A DNA stretch of 64,000 nt. Source: Desmodesmus armatus (taxonomy: Eukaryota; Chlorophyta; Chlorophyceae; Sphaeropleales; Scenedesmaceae). The stretch covers positions 771,001 to 835,000 of the forward strand of contig VIIQ02000008.1 in the NCBI GenBank assembly GCA_007449985.2, read 5' to 3'. This document shows positions 23,690 through 35,000 of the stretch, piece by piece. How positions within the stretch are numbered: the stretch's first letter is position 1; each line of letters opens with the position of its first letter. Position numbers and translations under genes: made by a program. The notes under the pieces were generated by a model. It had not been told where the DNA came from, searched no databases, and saw nothing but the letters and a program-made list of their open reading frames with translations.

Positions 23690-24115
23690 TGCGCCAAGCC
23701 GAGTGGCGCTACCGTGCAGCAAACCATGCCACACCCCTTGCCCTGCCCACTTGTGCCATGCAAAGTGGCGCCAGCCTGCAGCAAACCAGCCCCCACACCC
23801 CTGCTCTGCCCTGTACGCCATGCACCAGTGGCGCAGCCTGGCAGCAAACCAGCCCCCACACCTCTGCCCCGCCCTGACCTGTGCGCCATGCAGAGTGGCG
23901 CTACCCTGCAGCAACCCGCCCGCACACACCCTCCCCTGCCCTGCCCTGCAGCGCCATGCAAAGTGGCGCAAGCCTGCAGCAAACCGGGCGCATACCCCTG
24001 CCCTCCCCTCTTGTGCCATGCAAACTGGCCCAGCCTTGCAGCAAACCAGGCCTCACACTCCCGGCCATCTTGCGCCATGCAAGTGGTGCAGCTCTGCAGC
24101 AAGCGAACAGGGAGG
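23690..24115. repeat. Minisatellite of ~62-bp units, about seven copies
   Basis: Each unit has GCGCCATGCA or a variant, then AGTGGCGC, CTGCAGCAAACC and a C-rich half (CCCCTGCCCTG). Units vary by about 10-25 percent and from 58 to 70 bp. Unlike a CRISPR array, the whole unit is repeated and there are no unique spacers. Confidence 0.85.
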
Positions 24116-25822
24116 CAGGCAGGACACCATGCTCAACAGCTCGCAGTCCATTGCCTGTGCAGGGTACAGCCGCAGACATACAACCAAACACTACCAGCAA
24201 ACTGTCACAGCAGATGCACAGGAAGAGCACGGCTGTACATCCTGCATGGTGCCGCATGCATTGCGGGTGCTTCGCTGCACACACCACAAAAAGCGTGTAT
24301 ATGCACCTCATCTGCAACAGCAGCTCTACCATGCACACATACTTTCAGAGCAAAAAGGGACCCCCCCAACACACCTTGCAAGCTGCCCCATGGACCCTTC
24401 CCTGAAAACCCTCACAACAAAACAAAGCTCAGGCAGGTTACAGCATGTTTGCGAAAGCCTAAAGAGAGAGCGGGAGCCAACACTGTGGCTTGCATGCTTT
24501 GGTGTGCTTTGGCGTGCATGCTTTGGTGTGCAGAACATACAAAGAAAAGGGTCAACCAGACCAGGGTGGCTGTAGCGTACCCACAAATGAAACAACAAAG
24601 AGGTGGGGTGACACCAGAAGCTGTGGCAGGTACCAGGGTGTAACCGGAGGCATGTGATCTGTCGTGGGCAGAAGAGTGAGAAGGGAAAGTGAGTGAAGCT
24701 TGTGTGCGGTAATATGAGGGGTGGTGGTGATGCAAGTGCTGCAGCAGGCAGCACTGCCCAGAAGTCGATCGTCCATATACAGACCCCATACTGCTGTGAT
24801 AACAATTGCTGCGCAAACAAGACAGATCACCCTCTGCTGGACCCAAAAGTCAACTGCCCACACCCCGCTGCTGAGAATCAATTAGCCCACCCTGCAAGAG
24901 ACGAGTCAGTCCTGCAATAAGAAGTAGGGTTAGTGCAACCCGCATGTAGGAACCTTCCAAGAAGGAGTCCGACCAGGTACTGCAGGCCGTCAGTCGTGCT
25001 GGACCCACAACCACGTGAGGGTCGCTCTTCTGGACCCACAACCGTCTCAGGGTCTCTGTGCAGTGCCAAGACAGTGCCAGCTTTGCACAGACACTGCAAC
25101 TGCACATGGAAACAACAAAAGGTCTACTGTCATCACCCTGCCAGTCTCCACGGGATGGGGTTGCCAAACCAAGAGACGTGTAATACACTGGCGTTGTACA
25201 CAGCGCCACGGTGCAGCATGGAGTAAAAACATATCTGCTCTAGAGCAGCACCAGTGGAGAGTGCACATACCCCTTCAAGATGACCAAACCAAACACTCAC
25301 AGAACATTACCGGCGAAAGCGGTAGGCAGCATGCCTATGACAGCAGGGACTGAGGCCAGGTATGCTCACCACCTGCCTGTCAAGTCCACAGCAAGCTACT
25401 GCCACAGTGGCACACCCAGCACGCATGCATGTGTCCAGTAGCCACGTAGCTACTGCTGCATAGGCACACAAAGCAAGCCACACAGAGCTAGGGCATCAAG
25501 TTGCCACACATTGAACAAAAAACAATCACCAAGCTCAAGCAGCTACAAACGGTGCAGCAGGGCAAGATGCAACTGCAAACTCTGGCCAGAGCGCAACCCC
25601 CGGCCACAACCAAAGCACCTGTGCGCAACAATATGCAAGTGACGCAGTAACAGAGCCCTGGCACTCAACTGCCTGCACCCATCTCAAAGCTCCTGCTGCA
25701 CACCACCGTATCACACCAACAACAGGTGCTTCAAGAAAAGGGGCTGAATGCACCCCACACAGACCTCACAAGCCCACCCTATGGTGCTGGGGCTGCTGCT
25801 ACCACACAGGACCAAACTGCGC

Positions 25823-26566
25823 TCAGCTGGCCTTGACGAACAGGCGTCTGTCACCCGTGCGGCCATTGCCCTTCTGAGGCTGCTCAAAACGGTCTGCATC
25901 TGCAATCGTCTGCTCCAGATCCTTCCATGTGAGGTCAGATGCAGCCTTGGTCTGCTTCAGGTACGAGTTGGGGCCTGAACCAAACTGCAACAGGTGGCGG
26001 TCCCGGCCTGAAAAGCGGCCGGGTTTTGGGGCAAGGTAGTCTGCAGCGTGGGTTTCAGTCTCCTGCAGGTCCTGCTTCGTCAGCACAGAAACCTTTTTTG
26101 CCTGCACCAGGGCGCTGCTGGGCCCGCCCATGCCGCCAAAAATGTTGTCGAGCAGCCGCCTGAGCTTGCTGTTGGCAGCAACGACAGGGATGTGCCTGCC
26201 GCAGCCATGCTTGTGGCCACCTAGGTGCAGGCCTGCATGCAAGCACAGCGGTTGCAGCGGCAGTCGGGCGGGGATTATGCACAAACTCGTGACTAGCAGT
26301 GGGGGGAGCGGCAGCGGCTGTGTTGTTGTGGAACTGCAGCATGGCGCAGCTTGATGCACACCATTGGCTGCAGCATGCGTATGAGCTGCAATGGCAGGAA
26401 GTTATAAAATCGATCAGCTATGCATGCATACCAGTAAGGATTTTGCATACCAAGGGGACAGCAGGGGGCGAGCCAGCTGCGCACCTGGCAGGGCTTGGGA
26501 TGCATCAGCAACTGCTGCAGCTAGCACCAGCAGCAGCAGTGCTTTGAAGATGAAAGCCTTTGTCAT
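25823..26566 (-). CDS. Small secreted or membrane-anchored protein, family unknown
   Basis: Two exons, 26485-26566 and 25823-26232, join in phase 1 to give 163 residues. The N-terminus MTKAFIFKALLLLVLAAAVA followed by DAS is a clear signal peptide or anchor. The mature part has a His/Cys/Gly-rich start (GGHKHGCGRH), a GGMGG turn, and a charged C-terminal half with DLTWKDLEQTIADADRFEQP. I recognise no family. The acceptor could instead be a few bases downstream (CTAG at about 26221) without changing frame. An in-frame acceptor also exists just upstream of the ATG (CTGCAG ending near 26582). A coding-like exon at about 26758-26937 could join it in phase, which would make the hydrophobic segment internal. 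Function is not inferred. Confidence 0.6.
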
Positions 26567-29072
26567 GGGTTTTCGATGATCACCTGCAGAGCCAGAAACT
26601 GTCCTCGACACAGTTTATGATGGCAACACAAGGTTTAGGCAGGCACGTCGCCCCGCATCACCGCAAATCCCAGACAGATTACTACAGCCAGCACAATCTA
26701 TCGTCACCCATCCTCCCGGGGGCTGCCGACAACACAGGCGCCAGCTCGAAATGCTCACCTACCTTTTCTGACTGTTCCTGCTCGCGCAGCGGGGCGGTCT
26801 CGGCACAGATACTCTGCACGTGGTCTACAGTTCTAGTCAAGACTGAAAGAGCTTCGGAAGATAGTCGGTTTGTTATAGGTGTCGTGATTGTTGCAAGCTT
26901 GTCAATGTGACACCCCAACAGCTGCTGCGATGTTATCGCCAAGAGTTTGACGGGGTTTTGGCCCTGGACCCTGCTGACCTGGCAAGTTATCGGGCATTCC
27001 GCGCACGCCAACAACTCCCAGATCTCATCATGTACTAATCAATGGGAACTTCTGGCAGTCTAGGGCCTGGTCACGCCACTCACATTCTACCCAACCTTTC
27101 AGCTTGCCAGGCTGGCGGGTACAACCTACGTATGCAGCAGCCCAGCATGTTCTGAGAGGCACAAAAGTGCATGTAAGCACATGTGCGCGTTGCAGCTGTG
27201 ATCATTGAACAGGCATGACATGCTTCTGACTCAGACTCAGTAAGGAGCAGATGGAATGGCCAAACCGTCAAATGCTACCTGCTGGGTTGCTGCACCTGCT
27301 CCCTCCCCTTACATGCTTTGCTTGACCCAGGCCTGCAAGCACTCCAACGCTTCAACCTGAATGTCAACACCACTGCATGTTACATCAGCCCTCACACTCA
27401 CTTGGCCTTCACAGGGACTTGGCACATCTTGAAAATTGCACAGCTGAATAGCAAGCAATTGTGTGCATGTGAGCAGAGGCAAACAGTGCCCTCGCATATG
27501 GATAATGCAGCCATGGCATGGCTGCCAAACAACATATATTGCCCCAGCACCAGGACACACTGCGGGAGGTCTGTCAAAATGCAGGTGCCCTAACTGTGGG
27601 GGCAGCTAGATAGCTGGATTGCATGTGGTGATCGCAGTCAGTCTGCTGGCAGCGTGGAAAAACCAAGCCTAGTACGGACGAGCAGCTCAACACACACCCA
27701 TTGGGACCACCATTGGCGCTCCTGAATCCTAACCCCAACATGACCACGGCACATCCATAAGTCTGTAGATGTGTGCGCCCCAGAAGCAACAGAGGCCATG
27801 CAACAAGAACCGCGTGAACGCCTTGCAGTCTGCCTGAGCCCAACAAACACACACCACCCTACTAGGATCGCATGCATGTCTAGCCTCCATGTAAGTTTGC
27901 ACTGCCAAAACACACATGGGAGTCGGTGGGATTGCATATTGATGCAACCTTCAAGTCCCTCTACACGCACGGCCAGCAATCGTGGTGCCACCCAGCATGA
28001 CAGCTGCTGTCTGGGGTCCCCCCCCCCCCCCCCCCCCCCCACCCCCCACCCCCCACAGCTTAGTGTCTTCCACTCAACCCCCCCCCCACCCCTGCCCTGA
28101 GCACTCCCAAATTGAGCCAAGGTGGGTGGAGCACTGCGAGCAAGTGCTGCAAGAATGAAAACAGCACAGTCATGAAAATGTTGACTGTGTTGCAACAGTG
28201 CTGGAGCAGACTTTGTGCAGAACAACGTGCAGAACAGGCAAAGAAGTGACGAAAAACAACCCGGACACTGAAAAGCTGCTGCAACCTCCCAACCCCTTTC
28301 AGCACACACCCTGTCCAGGCATAACATGCCACAAATGAGACAAGACAGTACTGGACACCCTCATCCTGGCACCACTCATGTCTCCAGTTTGGTTGGAATA
28401 CACAGCAACCACGCTTATAGGCTGCAGACCACCGGCACTACATCCCTTCACACACGACTGTCATCAAGCTTAGTGTCTTACACGAGCTTGCTGAAGCATC
28501 AAATCGATGCCGCACACACCCCTGCACACACCCAGTACACGCCTGCACACACCTGCCTACAAACTGTACACACACGCACACACTGTGTGCCTACGCCCCC
28601 TTCTCACCAACAGCCCTGTCAGGACAGGACAGCTGGCCAACACGGCACCACAGGCCACTGCAGTCACCCTGATACCAGACCCTGTCCAGCACATGCGTAC
28701 ACCCAAGGCAGTCACGACTCCTGCAGGTCAAGGTTGTCAAACTCTCAAAGCCCCAGGAGCAATGCAGGGCCAGCAGCACGCACAAGAACCACACCCTAGT
28801 AGGCCTGCTCCCCTGCTGCATCCCACACTCAAGGGGAGGTCACTGCACACCAAAGCCTGGCCTTGCTTCGGCTTGCTGAAACACAAGGCAGCCTCCAACC
28901 ACACACACAGCCCAGCCCCTAATGCTGCCTCCACCCCCCCCCCCTCCCCACCCCCATGTACCCCACCAGACCACACTGAGCACCCTGCTTACACTGTCAG
29001 ACCACACATAAGTGCCGACAACATGCTGGCAGCTAGTAGCAGCACCACCTGCCATCTGCTACCTCCTGCAGA
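26567..29072. other. Gene-poor stretch with two possible minus-strand exons
   Basis: On the minus strand, 26937 to 26758 is open, starts after a CGCAG acceptor, ends at a GGTGAGC donor and reads like protein (SSEALSVLTRTVDHV, then APLREQEQSEK). A second stretch, about 27365 to 27321 (VEALECLQAWVKQSM), is bounded by TTCAG and GTAAGG. I cannot join these into a complete gene. A C run of about 23 bases lies at 28018-28040. Confidence 0.35.
28989..28993 (-). promoter_or_regulatory. Candidate poly(A) signal of the MFP1-like gene
   Basis: TGTAA on the minus strand, 79 bp after the stop at 29073. Confidence 0.45.
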
Positions 29073-32000
29073 CTACTTGCCTGCCCCAAAGCCCTTGCTA
29101 GGGCCTGCAGCCTTCCCAGTAGCAGCCCTCTTCCCAGACTTGCGAGGAGACCCCGCCCCAGGGCTCTTACGGCCCCCTGCCGCCGCTGCCATCGGCGCAG
29201 CAGGCACAGCTGCAAGCACCTCCCTCTGCTGCACACCACCCTCCTCACCCCTCTGCGCTCCGCCCTCCGTCACTGCCGCTGCAGGCGCTGCTTCCGCCAT
29301 TAGAGCTGCCGCCGCAACCTTGGGCCCCGATCCAGCCCCCCTCTCCACCCCATTCCCTGCCTCCCTGGCAGGGGGCGCAACCGCAGACGTGGTTGTCGGC
29401 CTCTTGGAACCCCCTGCGGCCGAAGCCCCGGAGGGAGCCCGGGTGCGCAGGTTGTCCAAGCGCTGCCTGAGCTCTGCGACAAGCTTCTCAGCCTCCATAC
29501 GGCTGTGCCGCTCGGCCGAGAGCTCCTGCTGCGCCTTGTTGGCGTTGCTGCGGGCGCTGTCAACCTCCTTCTGCGCGGCAGCCAGCTGTGTGGCGATCTG
29601 GTCGAGCTGCGTCTTGGCGCTGGCGCTGTCGGCGGCGGAGGCCTCTGCGGCCTGGGCACGGGCCTGCACCTCTGACAGGGCAGCCTGGGCGGCCTCCAGC
29701 TTCTTCTGCATCTCCTGCAGGAGATTTGCAGCAAATTGGGTGCATGCAGTAGATTTGAGGGAGTTGGGTGAAGATTGTGTATTACTAAGTACTACGGACG
29801 GCACGTCGGGTGATCACTGGGGATGCAGCACAGTGCGACGCCATGCTGCCTGAGTGGATAGGCTGGATGTAGTTGAAGTCTGTAGGAGGCATGATGCGAA
29901 ATGTGTACGTTCCACCACCAAGTGTACTACGCCCTCCTCCTGCTGCTGTGCACGCTGACTGACCTGTTGCTTGCCGACCAGCTCGAACTCAGCGCTGCGG
30001 CTGCTGCTGCGCAGCTGCGCTAGCTCCCTTTCAGCAGTGGCCAGCTTGTTGGCCATCTCTGACTGGGTGCCCTGCAGCTTCGTCAGCTCCTGCTGGGTGC
30101 TGCTGCTGGTCTGCAGGGCGGGAAGTGGGCGAGTGAGTGAGTGAATGAGTGAGTGAGTACGTGAGCACACGAGCAATTGGTGATAGATAAGGGAATGCGT
30201 AATGACACAGAGGGAAAGAGAAAGTAGGGGAGAAGGTATGTGTTGGTGAAATAAGTGGTGAGGGACTGCCACTTTAGCGATCGATCGTAAGCCCACCTTG
30301 CATAATGTACATGGCAGCCCGACGTACTCCCAGTGCAGCGCTGGCTTCCATACACACCCACAACAACTCACACTCACAACAACTCTCAGTGTGAGACAGG
30401 CTGTGTCTTCCAATCATACCACCGCATCTTTTATCCCCACCCACCTGCTGTGCTGTCTTCTTGCTCTCCTCCAGCTCTTTTGCCAGTGCTGCTGCTTGCT
30501 GCTTGGCCTCATCCCTTGCAGCCTCAATGTCCCTCACACGCATCTCAGCAGCAGTCAGCTTGGCAGCATAGTCAGCCTTAACACTGCCGACCTGCGTGTT
30601 TGCCATTGAGGATGCATGTGTGTCACAAAGCAGCAGCACCAGCAAGACACGCTGCTCACTTCTAGCACTTCTGTTCTGTCTTCAAGGCTGCCTCCACCAT
30701 GTGATGCCTGCTGCAGCACAAAGAGCTTGCCGGCATGTTGTCTGGACATTATCAGTGCAGTTCAAGTGCATTCATGGCAAAGTAGTGTTCTCCAATGGAG
30801 GCCCCCCCCCCACCCCCCCCCCACACACACACACACGCCCCCCCCCCCCAGCAGCCCAGTACACATTTGTGGGAACTTCTAGAGCTGTAGGGTCCATGTG
30901 AAACCACAACTACTGGGTGCTTTTGGGTTGTGCACTCTCTCTGCAACAAGCTCAGCATTCTAGTGTCAGTGTGTTCCCACCTGCTTCTCTAGGTTGCTGT
31001 TGTTGCCCTGCAGGTCCTGCACCTGCCTCTCCAGGTCTGACAGCTCCTTGCGCAGAGCAATGCTGGCATTCTGCTCAGACTCAAGCAGGTCGCCTGGGGG
31101 GTGGGGAGGGGGGGGGGGAGTGAGTGGATGAGTCAGTGGACACGCCAGTGAGTGACTGAGAGAGTTACTGAGTGAGTGAGTGTTGAGTGAGTGAGTGAGT
31201 GAGTGAGTGGGTGGACGAGTGAGTGAATCAGTGATTGAGTGAGTAGTGAGGTGAGCTGGCGTTTTGCTTCTGCAGACTCAAGCAGGTCACCTGACAGGTG
31301 GGGGAAGGGTGAAATGCGAGAGAGTGGACAGGACACAGGACAGCATGTGTGTGTGCGTGCATATGGGAGCATGCGTGCATGCGTGAGTGGTCAGTGTGAC
31401 ACCACCCCCAACATGCCCTCTGCACGCCCTTGCAACCACCCAGGAGCCACAGAGCCCCCCGGTGCTGTAATGTGACGGCCAGCCAACCTCTGTCAACCCC
31501 CCCCCCCTCCTCCTGCCCCATAATCAGGTGCACAGCCACACAACATACCACAAATCGTATGCTATGTCAGCAGGTGACTGCAGTCCCCCCCCCCCCACCA
31601 CACACCACACATGTGATTCTCGCATGCATGTCCGTCATGTATTCCATATGTTCAACACACCCACAGCATGCATCAGTACGCATGCACTACCTCTGCTGAG
31701 ACACGCAGCCCCCCCCCCCCCCCGCCCCTCCTGGCCCCCCCTCCCACCTGCTGTGATGTACTCGCTCTTGATTGCCTCCAGCTGCTCCCTGAGCTCCCTG
31801 CTGAGTGACCGCTCAGCATCAAGCTGGGCAGCAGTCTTGCTCAGGTCAGCCTTCACACCTGCAACACACAGCCACCACCAGCAGCAGCAGCAGCAGCAGC
31901 AGCGGCGGCAGCAGCAGGCGGGAGAGGAGAGAGAGGTTGCGCACGCCGGGACATAGGAGGCAGAAGGCGCTCGCAGCAGTACAGCCATGCAGTCAGGCGA

Positions 32001-35000
32001 GCAGGGAGGCCGGGATGCAAACAACACGAATGTTTGTAAGCGAGCAGGCTTGGGACCTGGTAGCGTTACGTGTTGCAGAAGGCAAGCAGGTGACCGCAGC
32101 AACCATGTTGCAGGTGCCCTGTACTGTGGTGCACCAGCAGCTGCACAGCTGTTGGCTGTGCCGGAAGTCACTGGAGTGCTTCAGCTGTGCCCAGGTTGCC
32201 TTCTCATATTCACCAGCAACACCCACAACTCCCCCCCCCCTGGGGGTACCCCCCAAGCGTACTGCTGCCCACCTGTGCCTGTGTTGTGAGGTCACTACAT
32301 AGCCCTCGACCGTTCTGCGGTTGCCTTCTCACTCCACCCTCCAAACATCATCCCCCCCCCCCCCCCGCCCCCAGGGCCCTTTACCCCCCCTCCCCCCCAA
32401 AACCTACAGCTGCCCACCTGTGAGCTGTGTTGTGAGTTCGTTGGACTGCTTCTTCAGCTGTGCTGAGGCTGCCTTCTCACTTGACAGCAGCTTCTCAGTG
32501 GCCTCTACCTGGGCCTGAGGGTGCAGGACGAGGAAAGGTTGTGGCAGGGTGCACAAAGCAGGTTGAGGGGTGCGTGGAATATAATTACTAAATACTAATT
32601 ATTTAATAATTAAAAAAAATACTAATTATTCAGTAATTAAAAAAAATTGGTGGCAAAGGTGCACACAACAGTAGTGCGCTGGGGGTGGCTACAGCCATGT
32701 CTCCAAGTAGATGCATGAATGCACAGAAGCACAGGTGCCCCATTGGTTACTGCCTTTCAGCCACAGCCTCCTCCTACCTGCAGGTTAGTCATCTCCTTGC
32801 GCAGCTTCTCTGCCTCCTGCTGTGCTGTGGTCAGCTCACCACTCAGCTGCTTCACACGCGCATCAGACTCCTCAAGAGCAGACTGAGTCTCGCTGTACAG
32901 AGCCTGGAGCTTGGACGACTGCACAGAATTGACATACAAACAACACCACAAAAGGGAGCGCAGCACGATGGGTTTCCCATATGTCCCATGGCACATCTCT
33001 GCCACCATCTACGAGCGGCCACCTGAAGAGAGGGCATGGCAATGACATCATGCCAGCAGTGTATCTCAGTGCTGCAATAACATACACTCAACAAGAGTCA
33101 CCCAAGAGCCCTGACAAGTCCTTCCCTCCACATGGCACCAGCATACTGTGCGCGCCGCATCCTCAACCTACCCCCCCCCCCCCCCGCACCTGCTGCCTCT
33201 CCTGCTCCAGTTCTGCTGCAATGCTGTTGTACTCCCGCTCAGCCTGGGCCCTGAACTGTGCTGCTTCGTCGGCATCAGCAGCAGCACGGGCAGCCAGGTC
33301 GGCTGCCTGCTGCTTCAGCTTGGTCATGGCATCCTTCATGCCTGAGGAGGGGGGGGGTGCAGAGGGTTGCGTGAATGTCGACACATCGACTGTCAGGCGT
33401 GTGTGTGTCAGCAGAGAGGTTGAGGGGGGGGGGGGGGGTGAGGCAGTTGGGTGCTGGGACAACACATCCTTCATGCCTGGGTGTGTGTGTAGACGAAGAC
33501 CCTTACCATACCGTGTGTTTGTATGTGCTCAGGGTTAGGTGAATGTCAGCACAGCCACTGTCAGGAGTGTGCGTCAGCAGAGAGGTTTGCGTTATGATTG
33601 GGGGGGGGGGGGGGGGTCTGAGGGGGGGGGGGGGGGCTGGGTCAAGGCATCCTTCATGCTGAGGGGCAGGGGATAGTGACGGTGACATTGGATTCACACA
33701 GGGAATGGCAGGTCAGAAAGCTCACCCCTATCAATAGATTCACCCCCATCAACAGAGTGTGTGCACTGCTGATGCACGCGTTCCTGATCAGACATGTCAG
33801 CATCACTGCATGGGTGATGACGGGGGGCAGGCTGGATGGTTGGTGGAGAGGTGATCTGCTGGTTCGGCTTGGCTAAGGCAGTGTGAGAGGTTGAGTGTAA
33901 CCAAACGAGGGGTCTGGAGCGTGAGGGGGTGGAGCAGCAGCAGCTGCTGAGGCCTAGGGCACCCTTCATGCCTGGGGCGGGGAGGATGCGGTTGGGTGGA
34001 GCCAATGGAAGGGGTAGGGTCCAAGGGACGATGGAACCCTGCTTGCACATCAGGATAACTGCTCCAGCTGCGCAGATGCTGTCGCAGAAGCAGGAGCAGA
34101 GGCAGCAGCAGCAAGCCTCCTCACCCGTGTTCTCCACCTTGAGTGAGCTGATCAGCTCCTTCTGCTCCGCCAGGTCGGCATTTGCACTGTCCAGACTGGC
34201 AATGGCAGTGCTGATCTGTGCCTGTGCAGACTTGAGCTCTGCTGCCTTCTCATCAGAGTCAGACCCCAGCTTGTCCAGGGCCTCAGCCTGCTGGGCAACC
34301 TGAGCAGACGCCTCCTCCAGCATGCGACGCACCTCACCAGCCTCAGCCTGACACACATGGCAGCACAGCACGGCAGCAAAAATATGCAACGCAGCAAGAT
34401 ACGTGTGTATATGTTCGTCCCTCTCGATAACTCAATGCCTCGGCCTGCTGGGCAACCTGAGCAGAGGCCCACTCCAGCATCGGACCCACCAGTCTCAGCT
34501 TTATTTGATGAATAGAGCACGCATGGCGGCACAGCACGGCACAGCACAACATGGAGGCATAACATGCAAGACAGCGTGAGAAGCTTGGGCAACTGGTGGT
34601 TGCTGATGGTGATTGCTGTCAGCATCCACTTGCGAGCCCTGCACAATGGTGGCAGCGCTGCACTTTGCACGGGAGCAGGCACTTGACACACATTGGGGAA
34701 TCTGTTGGTGCAGAGTTGCCGTCCTCTGCTAATGTTGCCCTGTATACTGCCCGCGCCTGCACAACATAAAAGATGACTGTGCTGCACACCACCCTCAGCC
34801 ACTGCCGACGTCGATAACCTCTGTCAGGTCACGCTGCTTTCATCATCAGCATCTGCACAATCTACAGCGTGACGTGGACCACGCACCTGTGCTGCGAACT
34901 TTGCTGCTCGCTCTGCCTCCAGCAGTTCAGCGCTGGCTGCTGCCTCATCCTTCATGGCCTCGACCAACCGCTTCTCTGCAGACAGGGCCCTGGACGCCAG

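Larger units (their letters stand above)
22740..25822. other. Gene-poor intergenic stretch
   Basis: I see no spliceable gene. It holds the 3' region of the PsbP-domain gene (including a perfect hairpin at 22772-22794), a ~62-bp minisatellite at 23690-24115, and the 3' region of the minus-strand small-protein gene. A 385-codon open frame crossing the minisatellite looks like a by-product of the repeat. Confidence 0.55.

Noticed and set aside
23690..24115. Possible CRISPR array
   Set aside because: Units repeat across their whole length with no unique spacers, and the context is a eukaryotic nuclear genome.
23486..24643. 385-codon open frame on the plus strand
   Set aside because: It is largely generated by the 62-bp minisatellite, is open on both strands, has no domain and shows no splice or start context that favours it.
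27638..28327. 229-codon minus-strand frame
   Set aside because: It passes through a poly-C/G run (Gly run in translation) and shows no recognisable protein features.
28507..29853. 448-codon plus-strand frame
   Set aside because: Its right part is the antisense of the last MFP1-like exon; the left part is Pro/His/Thr-rich noise from CA-rich DNA.
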